Part shown: piece by piece, positions 1-10,300 of the stretch
Numbering within the stretch: the first letter of the stretch is position 1
How the letters are laid out: every line of letters begins with the position of its first letter
Source: Mucilaginibacter aquariorum
GTDB lineage: Bacteria > Bacteroidota > Bacteroidia > Sphingobacteriales > Sphingobacteriaceae
Length of the DNA: 64,000 nucleotides
NCBI RefSeq assembly: GCF_024498135.1
Contig: NZ_JANHOH010000002.1
Span: 186,001 to 250,000, forward strand
Direction of reading: 5' to 3'
Notes under the pieces: model-generated
Seen by the model: only the letters and a program-made list of their open reading frames with translations
The model's database searches: none
What the model was told of the DNA's origin: nothing
Position numbers and translations under genes: made by a program

Positions 1-40
1 TTTTTCAATTAAGTGTTAGGGAAAATATTAATTAAAAGAG

Positions 41-214
41 ATGAACAAATTTTTCAGGGCTATCATAGCCGCATGGGGAGCTAAAAAATTGGGCGGTGGC
101 TGCCTGTCAACCATTGTGATTTTTGTGATAATTTATACATTGTTGGGCAAGTGCAATCAGGAAAGCCGCGCAATGGCTAAACCGGTTGCTGTGGTTTCCT
201 GCCAGACTAAATAA
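41..214 (+). CDS. Small single-span membrane protein of unknown function
   Basis: A 57-residue open frame begins with ATG just after a purine-rich stretch (AAAAGAG) and ends with TAA. It has a basic N-terminus, a Gly-rich turn (KKLGGGC, about residues 15-21), then one hydrophobic segment (about residues 22-36), and a short polar tail with two further cysteines. It ends 8 bp before the convergent phosphodiesterase gene. I recognise no family. The start context and the clear membrane segment favour a real small gene, but its shortness means a chance frame cannot be excluded. Confidence 0.5.
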   Translation: MNKFFRAIIAAWGAKKLGGGCLSTIVIFVIIYTLLGKCNQESRAMAKPVAVVSCQTK

Positions 215-222
215 CACCTTGT

Positions 223-1113
223 TTACTTTTGATAGCTGCCAAATAAGGTTACTAACTTATCCGGGTAATCTGAAATGATCCCATCGACTTTCAGTTCAGC
301 CATTTTTTTCATTGATGCTTCATCATTAACTGTCCATGGTAATACCTGTACTTTGGCTCGGTGCGCCTGCTCAACAAAGTCTTTATCAATAGTGGTATAG
401 TTCGGGCTGATGATATCAGGGTTAAAGCCCAGTTTTTTGATGGCGTTTTCAAAGGTTTCTTTAGCACCGGTAAGGTAAGACAGTACCTGCTTAGGATTAG
501 TTTGGTGAAGAAGCTGCAGTGGCCTCACATCAAACGATTGTATGGTAACGCGTTTTGTTACCTTCTTTTTGTTCAGTACATCCATCACCAGTTTAGTAAA
601 CTCGTTTATGGCAGGATGGGCAACGCCATCGCCGGCGAGCGAGCTTTTTATCTCCAGGTTATAATAAACCGGCTTTAGGTGATGTATTTTCACATACCGC
701 TCAACGTTGTCTATCAGTTCGGATAATAATGGTTTGTAGGTTTTCAGCTTCTTTTGATCTGGAAATTGCGGATGTGGTTTGGTGCCCGCATCGTAACGTT
801 TTACGCTATCGTATGGCATGGTGTATATCAGCAGGCCTTTTTCTTCGGCTTTGCTAATGGTGCTGCCATCGGGTTTAAGCATAAAATCGGCAGACATATA
901 GGTATCATGCGATACCACCACCTGGTTATCCTTTGAAATAACACAATCCAATTCCAGTGTTTTTACGCCCAGGTCAATAGCGTGCAGCATTGCTGGTATG
1001 GTATTTTCGGGCATTAAAGCGCGGCCACCCCTGTGGCCCTGTACATCTAATTTTTGCTGTGCCGATACGGCTATTATCGAGCAACATAAGCTCATGGTTA
1101 AAAAGTATTTCAT
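223..1113 (-). CDS. Secreted glycerophosphodiester phosphodiesterase
   Basis: This 296-residue protein belongs to the GDPD (GlpQ/UgpQ) family, which hydrolyses glycerophosphodiesters to glycerol 3-phosphate and an alcohol using a metal in a TIM barrel. A signal peptide covers about residues 1-18 (ends SAQ), so it should act in the periplasm. The family's catalytic pieces are visible: HRGGRALMPENT near residue 27 (catalytic His and metal-binding Glu), ELDC with the acidic metal ligands, and VVSHD with the second catalytic His. The C-terminus has the usual VDGIISDYPD motif. It is transcribed alone, divergent from the dehydrogenase at 1342. The precise substrate is not readable from sequence. 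Confidence 0.93.
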   Translation of the reverse strand: MKYFLTMSLCCSIIAVSAQQKLDVQGHRGGRALMPENTIPAMLHAIDLGVKTLELDCVISKDNQVVVSHDTYMSADFMLKPDGSTISKAEEKGLLIYTMPYDSVKRYDAGTKPHPQFPDQKKLKTYKPLLSELIDNVERYVKIHHLKPVYYNLEIKSSLAGDGVAHPAINEFTKLVMDVLNKKKVTKRVTIQSFDVRPLQLLHQTNPKQVLSYLTGAKETFENAIKKLGFNPDIISPNYTTIDKDFVEQAHRAKVQVLPWTVNDEASMKKMAELKVDGIISDYPDKLVTLFGSYQK

Positions 1114-1287
1114 GTAATGTTTATTTAGCTTTAAACAATAAAGATTATTGTTTGATTAGGGCGAAAGTAGAATCGCTTTGTTAACCTAAACTTGCGTCGG
1201 TATTACCAAATCAATAATATTATTGAAGCTTAATTTTGATTTAAAGGTATGTTTTCCTAATAAATAATGGTACTTATATAGATGCAC

Positions 1288-1316
1288 TTTGCTATTTATG
1301 AATAATATTATATTTG
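1288..1316 (+). promoter_or_regulatory. Bacteroidota-type promoter for the D-2-hydroxyacid dehydrogenase
   Basis: TTTG at 1288-1291 and TATATTTG at 1309-1316 match the Bacteroidota -33 (TTTG) and -7 (TAnnTTTG) boxes, with a 17-bp spacer, slightly shorter than the usual 19-21. Transcription would begin about 20 nt before the ATG at 1342. Confidence 0.5.
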
Positions 1317-1341
1317 GTTGGTGTTATTTAATACTCGAAAA

Positions 1342-2301
1342 ATGAAGATAGTGGTACTGGATGGCTATACACTTAATCCCGGCGATATAAGTTGGGAGGC
1401 ATTGAAAAATTTAGGGGAAGTTGAGATATACGACAGGACACCTCCTGATAAGGTTTTAGAGCGGTCAATGGGAGCAGACGTTCTGCTTTCTAATAAAACA
1501 CTTGTTGACGAGGCCGTTATTAACCAGCTTCCTAACCTAAAGTATATTGGCGTATCGGCTACCGGTTATAATGTTATCGATGTAGAGGCGGCTAAAAATA
1601 AAGGAATTATTGTTTCAAATGTACCGGGCTACGGTACTGCATCTGTAGTACAGCTAACGTTTGCCTTATTGCTGGAACTTGCCCAGCATGTACAACAGCA
1701 TAGCGATTCGGTTATGACCGGCGACTGGGCCCGGGCCGCTGATTTTTGCTACTGGAACTCTCCCTTGGTTGAGCTTGCGGGAAAAACTATTGGTATTATC
1801 GGTTTTGGCAACATAGGCCAAAAGGTTGGCGATGTGGCCACTGCTTTTGGAATGAACATTATTGGTAATAGCAGGACCCACACAGACCAATCGCATCGCA
1901 AAAATTTTAGATGGGCAGATATTCCCGAGCTGCTGGAACAATCTGATGTGGTAAGTATCCATTGCCCCCTGTTTCCTGAAACAAAAGGATTGATCAATAC
2001 AGAAAATTTAAAACGGATGAAACCTTCAGCCTTTCTGTTGAATACATCAAGAGGGCCTATTGTTGTTGATCAGGACCTGGCCGACGCGCTAAATAACGAC
2101 ATTATAGCCGGTGCCGGGATCGATGTATTGTCCGTTGAACCACCACAGGCCGATAATCCACTTTTTAAGGCGAAAAATTGTATCATAACACCGCATATTG
2201 CCTGGGCGACTAAAGAAGCAAGAACAAGATTAATGGAAACAGTGGTTAGTAACCTGGCAGCATTTATTAATGGCAGCCCGGTAAACGTAGTAAATAAGTA
2301 A
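1342..2301 (+). CDS. D-2-hydroxyacid dehydrogenase (glycerate dehydrogenase-like)
   Basis: The 319-residue product has the full layout of NAD-dependent D-isomer 2-hydroxyacid dehydrogenases, cytosolic enzymes that reduce 2-oxoacids such as hydroxypyruvate or glyoxylate. A Rossmann motif GFGNIGQKVG is followed by the family's catalytic triad: Arg in NTSRGPIV, Glu in SVEPP and His in TPHIAW. I start at ATG 1342 (MKIVVLDGY); the frame also opens at TTG 1318, but that codon sits inside and just after the predicted promoter and adds residues the family lacks. It stands alone and converges on susD. Glycerate dehydrogenase is the nearest familiar name, but substrate specificity in this family is not predictable from motifs. 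Confidence 0.9.
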   Translation: MKIVVLDGYTLNPGDISWEALKNLGEVEIYDRTPPDKVLERSMGADVLLSNKTLVDEAVINQLPNLKYIGVSATGYNVIDVEAAKNKGIIVSNVPGYGTASVVQLTFALLLELAQHVQQHSDSVMTGDWARAADFCYWNSPLVELAGKTIGIIGFGNIGQKVGDVATAFGMNIIGNSRTHTDQSHRKNFRWADIPELLEQSDVVSIHCPLFPETKGLINTENLKRMKPSAFLLNTSRGPIVVDQDLADALNNDIIAGAGIDVLSVEPPQADNPLFKAKNCIITPHIAWATKEARTRLMETVVSNLAAFINGSPVNVVNK

Positions 2302-2340
2302 AAGGCCGCCTTAATCAAAAAGACGGCCCTTGTACTTATT
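2293..2340. terminator. Bidirectional terminator-like palindrome between convergent genes
   Basis: Outer arms AATAAGTA (2293-2300) and TACTTATT (2333-2340) flank inner arms containing GGCCG and CGGCC, giving one long imperfect hairpin. It includes the stop codons of both converging genes. Confidence 0.65.
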
Positions 2341-3823
2341 TATCCCACCATACGTGTGTTGTTTGAAGGTCTGGCCCCTGACGGGCAATCACCGCGTTAT
2401 AGTTCGCCTTATTTAAATCAATTTCTGTTTGTGGGTATTGCTGCCTTCTCGGGATCTTCTTATCTGGTGTAAGCGCGGTTGGCACAGGGTCAACTAAATG
2501 TGGAAAACCTGTGCGGCGATACTCCGCCCATGACTCCCAACCGTTATTCATATAACCTGCCAGCCATTTTTGCGTATTTATTTGTTCAACTGCGTTTGCA
2601 ACATTAAAAATTACCTGGGGCCGTGCAAGATAGGTAGTAATAGCGCCCGCAGCAATACCACTTTGCTGCAGAGCTGCTGTGATACCCTGTGTATAAAAAT
2701 TTGCTGCTGCTGCATCGCCGCCCGGTATCCAACCTAAATGAGCCGCCTCTGCCTGGGTAAATAATACCTGTGCATAGCTTGTCCAGATGGTGGGGGTGTT
2801 TTGGCTGGAATAAGCCGAGCCTATTTGCGATATGTTACCGGGATTGTCCCTGTCGCCTATGTTTACACCGTTAAGGTCATCACCAGTAGTACCATATACA
2901 AGGCCTACGTAAGTATCTGCAGAAGTAGGGGCGGCATACAAGGGCAGGCGAGGGTCATTATAACTTTCTAGAAAATCTGTGAGTGTTGCGCTGATAGCAT
3001 AATCATATCTTGATCGATAGTTATTAAAATAAGGGTTCTCGTTATTAAGTTCGAGGAGATATTTATAGGTGGCATTATCCTCGTTAGATGTCATTACCCC
3101 ATCTGTTATAGCTTTTTGAAACTCAGACCGGCCTGTTGTAGGGTCAACCTTTGTTAACCTAAGCGCCATAATAGCCCTCAGTGAATTGGCCCAATGTTTC
3201 CATTTAGTGTTATCACCGCTAAACAAAATATCACTCGAAAGCGGGGCTCCGTCGTCAAATTGTGCCTGTGCCTCGGTCAGTTCTTTAAATAATGAAGTAT
3301 AGACATCTTTTTGCGGATCTAACGCCGGGTTTAGATTTTTGCTGCCTTGTAAGGCCTGCGAATATGGTATATCGCCCCATCTGTCGGTAATTGTTAAAAA
3401 GATGAATGCCTTTAAAATGCGGGCGGCGGCTATTTGGTTATTGTTTGACCCATAACTGATGGTAGTAACTTTGTCTTTTGTTTCGGGATTGGTGTTAAAA
3501 TCTATTACAAACTGCAGGTCCTGAAGCGGGCCGGTGTAATATGGCTGATAATCGTATTGCCTTAATTGAAACCGTGATTCGTTGGTGTAAAACGTTTCTG
3601 ACAGATACTGGGAATACAATTCACCTGCAGCACTATTAACGTCAGTAGTTGCACTTCCGCCCCCGCCGCCAATAAACTGGATGGCACTGGTTAGCGCCAA
3701 CCCTGTTGATAAAGTACTGGGTTGGTTAGGGTTAACATTTAGATCGCCGCCTACCTTTTTACAGGAAACAATTACCATGGCGGCAACCAGTATAAATGAG
3801 TATTTTATTATATGCGTTTTCAT
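2336..3823 (-). CDS. SusD/RagB-family outer-membrane lipoprotein (SusD-like_2 type)
   Basis: This 495-residue protein begins with a lipoprotein signal ending VSCKK, so it should be lipid-anchored on the outer membrane. The NVNPNQPSTLSTG stretch after the lipobox, the TDRWGDIPYSQAL motif, the KWKHWANSLRAIMALRL motif and a C-terminal ARQGPDLQTTHVWWDK end are typical of the SusD-like_2 branch (nutrient-binding lipoproteins that cap a SusC channel). It lies 9 bp downstream of its SusC partner in one operon. No glycosidase, lyase or peptidase sits beside this pair, so its ligand is unknown. Confidence 0.92.
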   Translation of the reverse strand: MKTHIIKYSFILVAAMVIVSCKKVGGDLNVNPNQPSTLSTGLALTSAIQFIGGGGGSATTDVNSAAGELYSQYLSETFYTNESRFQLRQYDYQPYYTGPLQDLQFVIDFNTNPETKDKVTTISYGSNNNQIAAARILKAFIFLTITDRWGDIPYSQALQGSKNLNPALDPQKDVYTSLFKELTEAQAQFDDGAPLSSDILFSGDNTKWKHWANSLRAIMALRLTKVDPTTGRSEFQKAITDGVMTSNEDNATYKYLLELNNENPYFNNYRSRYDYAISATLTDFLESYNDPRLPLYAAPTSADTYVGLVYGTTGDDLNGVNIGDRDNPGNISQIGSAYSSQNTPTIWTSYAQVLFTQAEAAHLGWIPGGDAAAANFYTQGITAALQQSGIAAGAITTYLARPQVIFNVANAVEQINTQKWLAGYMNNGWESWAEYRRTGFPHLVDPVPTALTPDKKIPRRQQYPQTEIDLNKANYNAVIARQGPDLQTTHVWWDK

Positions 3824-3832
3824 AACAGTCTT

Positions 3833-6800
3833 CTAAAAGGTTAAATTAAGGTTAAAACCAAGGGTGCGGGTTGCCGGTAACTGCCCGCCTTCGTAAAATG
3901 AAGTTTGCAGTTGCGATGGGTCAATTCCCTTCGCCTTGGTGTAAATAAGCCATGGGTTTTGGCTTACTATTGAAAACCTAGCTGTTTGAACAGGAATGCG
4001 GCCAAACCATTTCTTTGGCAGGTTATACCCAATGCTTACTTCACGTAATTTTACATAGGTTGCATCATATGTCCATTTTTCCCATATCGCGCTGTAATAG
4101 CTTTCATAAAGGTCGCGGGTATCTACAAAGGTGGTGTTGGGTGTGCCATCTTCATGTACACCTTTAACCAGGGTACCGCCACCCGCTGCAGGGTCGTCAC
4201 GTCTTGGTACCCCGTTTTCGTTATTGCCAACTGTTGCCAGTGCAAGGCCGGAACCGGCCAGGTTTTGCTGTGTAACAGATACAAATTTACCGCCGTATTG
4301 GAAATCTATTGAAAAGCCAAACGTAACACCTTTATAGGTTATGTTGTTGGTAAAACCACCGGTAAATTTAGGTAGTATACTGCCCAGGTTTACATTGTCT
4401 GCCCTTTCTGGATAGCCATCTGCGTCAACAACAATGTTGCCGCTGGCATCCCTTACAAAGCCCGAACCTATTAGCTGACCGTATGGTTGGCCAACTACAC
4501 TGTTTACTGAGAATGAGGGTGAGCCCACAAAACCAAAGCCACGCGTACCCGCCGGCTGGAATCCGGAAAGTGTTGCACCACCGTTACCTTCTGGTGAGGT
4601 GTTCAGCACATTATAATTGGGGTATAACGCGGCTACTTTATTGCGGTTAAACGCAATGTTTATATTGGCATCGTAAGTTAGATTAGCCGTTTTAACGGGG
4701 GTGCCACCTAATGAAAGCTCGATACCATGATTGATGATTGAACCCGCGTTAATTATAAATGTTGAATAGCCGGTTGTGCCGCTAATAGGAAGCGGAAGGA
4801 TCTGATTTTTTGTATTACGGTGATAATAGTTAAAATCGAACCTTATCCGATCGCCTTTTAAGAAGTGCAGTTCGGTACCTAATTCATATGAGGTAGATAG
4901 TGCAGGCTTTAAATTAGGATTAGGTATTTGGTTTGGCACAAACTGTACCGGGGTTGTTCCGTAAGGGATGGTACCAATGGTATACGTCTGGCCTGTTTGG
5001 TACGGATCAATATCTGATCCTACCTGTGCTATGGAAGCCCTTAATTTACCAAAAGTTAAGAAATCGTTCTGAGGAATAAGCCCCGATTCTGTAAACACAA
5101 ATGATCCGGAAACGCCTCCGTATAAATATGAATTATTGTTTGTGGGTAATGCTGATGACCAATCGTTACGCACGTTAAGATCTAAGTACAGAAATTGCTT
5201 ATACCCAAATGAGGCGTATCCATAAAGGCTATTTACCACTTTACGGCTATGGAAGCTTACGGTACTTGGCCTATCCAACGAGTTAGCTACTGTGTAAGTT
5301 TCCGGAACGGATAAACCGCCGTTTGTATTGCTTTGCAGATAATTCGCTATATCATACCTCGATTCGCCAAAGGCACCCGCTCTAAAAGACAGGTCTTTTG
5401 AAAGGTTATGATCATACTCTAAAGAAACTACATAATCATACTCTTTATACTGGTAACTGCTTTCATTATATGCATCGGGATTAATAGTGTATGAACCTAC
5501 GCGGTTGTTAGCATCGCGGTTTAAGTAATCGCCACGGGCAATAACAGATAATTTCAGATCTTTCCTGAAATTATAAGCAGCGGTTAAATTACCAAAGGTG
5601 CGGTTGTTATGCGATTCGGCAGTATTTACAAAAGCCTCAACGTAGGGGTTATCCCAGTAATGCGGTGCAAGGTTTGTTGGGCTTATAATATTCCAGGTGG
5701 TGTAAGTACCATCTGGCCGGCGGTAATTTTTTAATTTATCAATTTCTATGTTACGGTGAAACCACTGGTTAAACGAACCCGAGGTTTGGGTTCCGTAACC
5801 TTCAGCTGGTACATTAAATAACCTTTCCTGAAAAATGTTTATGTTAGTGCTTACTGTAAATTTAGGCGTGATCTTTATTTCGCCGTTTAAAGAAACATTG
5901 TCGCGGTTTTGCTTGGTATTCGGGCTTACACCGGTACGTATCAAATTGGTGTATGATATGCGCATGTTGTAATTATCGCCCGCTTTTGAAAATGCAACGT
6001 TGTTGTTAGTGGTTAGCCCGGTTTGGTAAAAACTCCGTACATTGTTTGGCTGTGGACTAAATGGTTTTAACTTACCAAACTCCGGATTGGCGGGGTCCCA
6101 AAAATACCAGGGAGCGGCCAAGGTGCCATCCATTTTTGGTCCCCAGCTTTCATCCACACCATAATCATAATATTTAATGTTGTTAAAGTTTTGCAGATAA
6201 GAGGGATCGCCTGGCGTATAATTGTATACGTTCCATTCCTGGCTTGTACCGCCGCCATATTCGTTTTGATATTGCGGCAAGGTATACACCCTTTCAAATG
6301 CTGTAGTTTGGTTAATAGTTATCCCTATCCCTTTGGCCGAGCCTTTTTTCAGGGTAATAACTACAGCGCCTTCTGCCGCCCGCTGGCCATATAGGGCTGT
6401 TGCGGCAGGGCCTTTTAAAACGGTTAATGCTTCAATATCATCATTGTTAACAGCGTTTGGATCGGTAATAACGCCATTAACTACGTATATAGGGTTGCCC
6501 CCCTGTAGGGAATTGATACCCCTGATACGGATGGTAGAAGCGCCAAACCTGGCACCCGAGCCACCAAGTATTTGTACGCCCGATACTTTACCTGCCAATG
6601 AAGTATTAAGGTCCTGCTGGCGGGTCATGGTTAAATTTTCGCCCTTTATTTGTTGGGCTGCATAACCCAGGGATTTTTCCTGCCGGGATATACCTAATGC
6701 CGTTACCACAACTTCGCCCAGTTGCCTGTTACTGGTAACGAGGGCTACATTAATAACCTCCTGCCCGTTTATTGGCACTTCCTGTGTGGCAAAGCCAATA

Positions 6801-7024
6801 AAAGAAAAGATTAAAGTTTTTGAGTTTTCAGGTACGTTGATTGAGTACTTTCCATTTGCATCTGTACTGGTACCAATTTGGGTTTCGCCTACCTTTACGT
6901 TTACACCCGGTAATATGCCTTTATCGTCTTGTGCGGTTACTGTACCTGTTATTCTTCGGGTTTGAGCATTTGTTATAACTGCACTTAATAATAAAAACAC
7001 TAATAATAGTTGTTTTTTCATCAT
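3833..7024 (-). CDS. SusC/RagA-family TonB-dependent receptor
   Basis: A 1063-residue TonB-dependent outer-membrane transporter. In order: signal peptide ending NAQ; a carboxypeptidase-regulatory-like domain (ITGTVTAQDDKGILPGVNV, about residues 25-100); the GEVVVTALGI SusC signature; a plug domain with IRIRGINSLQGGNPIYVVNG and LKGPAATALYGQRAAEGAVVITLKKG split across two motifs; a long beta barrel; and a C-terminal aromatic residue (NLNLTF). I start at ATG 7024, preceded by AGGAGA; the frame also opens at a GTG 15 bp earlier that overlaps this ribosome-binding site. It forms an operon with the downstream susD. Substrate is unknown. Confidence 0.93.
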   Translation of the reverse strand: MMKKQLLLVFLLLSAVITNAQTRRITGTVTAQDDKGILPGVNVKVGETQIGTSTDANGKYSINVPENSKTLIFSFIGFATQEVPINGQEVINVALVTSNRQLGEVVVTALGISRQEKSLGYAAQQIKGENLTMTRQQDLNTSLAGKVSGVQILGGSGARFGASTIRIRGINSLQGGNPIYVVNGVITDPNAVNNDDIEALTVLKGPAATALYGQRAAEGAVVITLKKGSAKGIGITINQTTAFERVYTLPQYQNEYGGGTSQEWNVYNYTPGDPSYLQNFNNIKYYDYGVDESWGPKMDGTLAAPWYFWDPANPEFGKLKPFSPQPNNVRSFYQTGLTTNNNVAFSKAGDNYNMRISYTNLIRTGVSPNTKQNRDNVSLNGEIKITPKFTVSTNINIFQERLFNVPAEGYGTQTSGSFNQWFHRNIEIDKLKNYRRPDGTYTTWNIISPTNLAPHYWDNPYVEAFVNTAESHNNRTFGNLTAAYNFRKDLKLSVIARGDYLNRDANNRVGSYTINPDAYNESSYQYKEYDYVVSLEYDHNLSKDLSFRAGAFGESRYDIANYLQSNTNGGLSVPETYTVANSLDRPSTVSFHSRKVVNSLYGYASFGYKQFLYLDLNVRNDWSSALPTNNNSYLYGGVSGSFVFTESGLIPQNDFLTFGKLRASIAQVGSDIDPYQTGQTYTIGTIPYGTTPVQFVPNQIPNPNLKPALSTSYELGTELHFLKGDRIRFDFNYYHRNTKNQILPLPISGTTGYSTFIINAGSIINHGIELSLGGTPVKTANLTYDANINIAFNRNKVAALYPNYNVLNTSPEGNGGATLSGFQPAGTRGFGFVGSPSFSVNSVVGQPYGQLIGSGFVRDASGNIVVDADGYPERADNVNLGSILPKFTGGFTNNITYKGVTFGFSIDFQYGGKFVSVTQQNLAGSGLALATVGNNENGVPRRDDPAAGGGTLVKGVHEDGTPNTTFVDTRDLYESYYSAIWEKWTYDATYVKLREVSIGYNLPKKWFGRIPVQTARFSIVSQNPWLIYTKAKGIDPSQLQTSFYEGGQLPATRTLGFNLNLTF

Positions 7025-7385
7025 AAAATCTCCTATCACTTAAATACAACAACATAATTTTATAGTTTTAATTAATTTAATCATTTTTCGTTTAAGTTCA
7101 ACATGTGAAAGAAAAAAGCATCATCCCCAACGCTTAGAGATGACGCTAACTAACTATTAATGATCTTATAAAGAACTAACAGCGTTTATTTTTATGTTTT
7201 ATTTATTGAATTAATCTTGTAAACGTTGCTTAAAGATTAATATCTACAGGATCGAAAAATAACAAACAGAAATTCGGGTTAGGGGAATATAGGGTAATCC
7301 GCTGGGCGGATAATGATTATACAACTTTTAGGTTATTTTGTGTTAGATATTTTTATTTGTTCGCTTATTTGATCAAGCCATGGGG
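7025..7385. other. Intergenic stretch upstream of the first susC
   Basis: This 361-bp gap holds no convincing open frame on either strand. It must contain the promoter of the minus-strand susC and the 3' end of the helicase transcript. A short perfect hairpin (ATCCGC, TGG loop, GCGGAT) lies at 7297-7311 without a strong T run on the minus strand. I found no clean TAnnTTTG promoter box. Confidence 0.5.
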
Positions 7386-10300
7386 CTATTTACCCAGTAA
7401 ACCCAGCAGATCTGTTTTTGACAGGGATTGCAGAACAGCGTTATCAGTTTTGATAAGATCCCGGAACAGTTCTTTTTTAGATGCCTGCATCTCCATTATC
7501 TTTTCTTCTACAGTACCGGGGCATATCAGCCTTACCGCCACCACATTATTATGCTGCCCTATACGATGTGAGCGGTCAATAGCCTGGTTTTCTACCGCGG
7601 GGTTCCACCATGGGTCTACCAGGTAAACATAATCGGCTTCGGTTAAATTTAAACCAGTTCCGCCTGCCTTCATGCTTATCAGGAAAACCCTTATATCTGC
7701 ATTGTTTTGAAACTCATTTACGATGGCTTCGCGGTTGCGGCTGCTGCCGGTAAGCCAACTAAATTTAATATCCCGGGCCGTTAGTTCTTTTTTGATAAGC
7801 TCCAGCATCGACACAAACTGCGAGAATACCAAAATTTTATGCCGGGGCGATTTGCTTTCAATTTGTTCTATCAGCATATCAATTTTGGCAGACTCGTTGC
7901 CCGGTGGTTTTTCGCCGCTTAGTAACAAAGGCGAATCGCATATTTGGCGCAAGCGTGTAAGACCTTTTAGTACGTTCATCGGGCTTTTTTTCAGCAGGTC
8001 ATCCGTTGTGGCCGAGATATAGTCTCTGAATTCTTTTTCGTAGGCATCGTATATACCACGCTGCTGTTGCTGCATCTCGCAGTATAATACCATCTCTGTT
8101 TTTTCGGGTAGTTCCTCGGCCACCTGTTGCTTGGTTCGGCGCAGTATAAACGGCTTTATCTTGTTTTGAAGTTCGGTAGCCCGTTTGTTGCTTTTAAATT
8201 TATCTATGGGTACGGCATATATATCTTTAAAATATTGTTTGGTTCCTAACAGACCGGGACAGGCAAACGAGAGCTGGCCGTACAGGTCGAACGTGTTATT
8301 TTCGATAGGAGTGCCCGTAATGGTGATACGGTTACGGGCCTTAAGCAAACGGACGGATTTATAACGCTGCGAATCGGGGTTCTTGATGTTTTGAGATTCA
8401 TCAAGGAAAATATAATTGAACTGGTAGTTCTTTAAAAAATTAACATCGGCCAGTAAAGTACCGTAGGAGGTGAGTATGATCTCGAAATTGTTAAACTCTT
8501 CGGTGTTTTTTATCCTGTCGGCGCCATAAATGGTATGTACCCGGATAGATGGTGCAAACTTTTTTACCTCCATTTGCCAGTTAAAAATAAGAGAGGTAGG
8601 CACAACCAGCAGGTTGGTATTATGCGTTACCTTCTCCCTTTGCGAAAGGATGAAGGCGATGATCTGCAAAGTTTTACCCAGGCCCATATCATCAGCAAGG
8701 CAGCCGCCAAAATTAAGGTCATCCAAAAAATTAAGCCAGTTTAAACCCTGTTGCTGATACGGGCGAAGCGTTCCTAACAGATCTGGCGATACAGGAACTT
8801 CTTTGATAGATTCAAAGTCTGATAATCTTTTTTGATAAGTTTGAATTTCGTGTTTAACCTCGTCATCCAGCAGCTCATCATCAAAAAGCTGGTCAACCGT
8901 AGCAAAATTGGTTTTGGGGATATGCAGCTCGTCATCCACAATCTCGCCCGAATTAAAGTATTGTTGGAACTTTTCGATCCATTCGGCAGGCAGTATACCT
9001 AAAGTACCATCGTCCAGTTGTACGTATTTGCTTTTGTTGCGCACCGCTTTATTTACCTGTTTTAGCGCAGCCCGCTTGCGGCCAAAACGTACGTTTATTT
9101 CCGTATTAAACCAATTGATACCGCTTAATACCCTTATGGTGATGTTTGCCTTGTTTGCATTTAGCTTATTGCCTTCCAATTCATTAAACCCTAATACAGT
9201 GATATCATGCGCGGCCCAATCCTCAAATACCCGCAGGAACCACTCTTCCTGTAAAAAATGGCGCTTGTGCAGGTAAAAATATTGCAGGTCATCTTGCTCC
9301 AACTGTTCGGCAAAGTAGGGGTGTTGTTTAATTAACAAGGCGGTAAAGGCCAGCTCAGCCTCATCATTTCGTTGTACCAAAAACTCTTTGCCTTTTGCAT
9401 CCTTCCCATAAATGAACCTTTTTGTACGGATAGGTATCTCGGCCTCGCCATAGCGCATTACCGGGATCAGCATTACATGGCTCCCAAAATCAGACAGGTA
9501 AATGATCTTCTCTGTTTCTTTAACAAAACTCTGTTGTTGTAACTGTGCCGGTGTGGCAGGTTTTATGTGTTTATATCCAACACTTACCTGGTCTTCCAGC
9601 AAGGCTAAAAACCCGCTTTTAAACTCCGTGAATTTTGATTCGTGAATGAGCAGGTTATCGGGGCGTTTCTTAAAAAGATCAATTAACGCTAACACTTGCA
9701 GGTTATCAACAAGGTAAAGCGTATCCGTTAGCAAAATAAAATAATTGAACAGGATACTAAGATCCTTCAACGCATATTCAGTTTGACCTATTTTTACCGA
9801 ACCCGCCACCTCATAAAACTGGCCTTTTAAATTAACCGTTAGGCGAACATCATGCGAAAGAACGGCCACTTTTACCGGCACAACCGAACTCGCGGTTATA
9901 TTTTCTGATACGGTGCTGTCATGATAATAAAATGGATAATCGGGTGTGTTTTTAACTATAGCACGTAAGGCTTTTATATCTGCCTCGGTCCGCTTGGAGT
10001 TGAGATGGTTTTGGAATTTGTTGATGCCGGTATAAAACTTCAACCGGTTATTGTCCTCCGTTTCCCATATCAGGTCCAGCGGGTTTATCGTGGCCATGGG
10101 GTTCTTCACCTTACCCTCTTTGGTCACCTGGGCGGCATAAAGCTCAATAAAAAGGTATTGATAGTATTTATGCTGCTTAATTACCACGCATATAACCTGC
10201 TCGTCGTTAGCGGGTTGGTGTGCAGGCGGTGTAACCAGGGCACTTAATGCACCTAAACTTTCCTTTGTTACGGGCAGTAGGGAGGGGGAGCCCGGTATAA

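Noticed and set aside
6333..6665. Plus-strand open frame of 110 codons inside susC1
   Set aside because: It lies wholly antisense to a clear SusC gene and has no recognisable domain or start signal.
7216..7231. AAACGTT word upstream of the first susC, resembling the core of the uronate operators
   Set aside because: Only 8 of 14 positions match the kduI-side site and such a 7-mer is expected several times by chance in a window of this size.
7297..7311. Hairpin ATCCGC/GCGGAT as terminator of the SNF2 gene
   Set aside because: The stem is only 6 bp and no T run follows on the minus strand.
8908..9276. Plus-strand open frame of 122 codons inside the SNF2 gene
   Set aside because: Antisense shadow of a well-supported helicase; composition is Ser/Leu-rich as expected of reverse frames.
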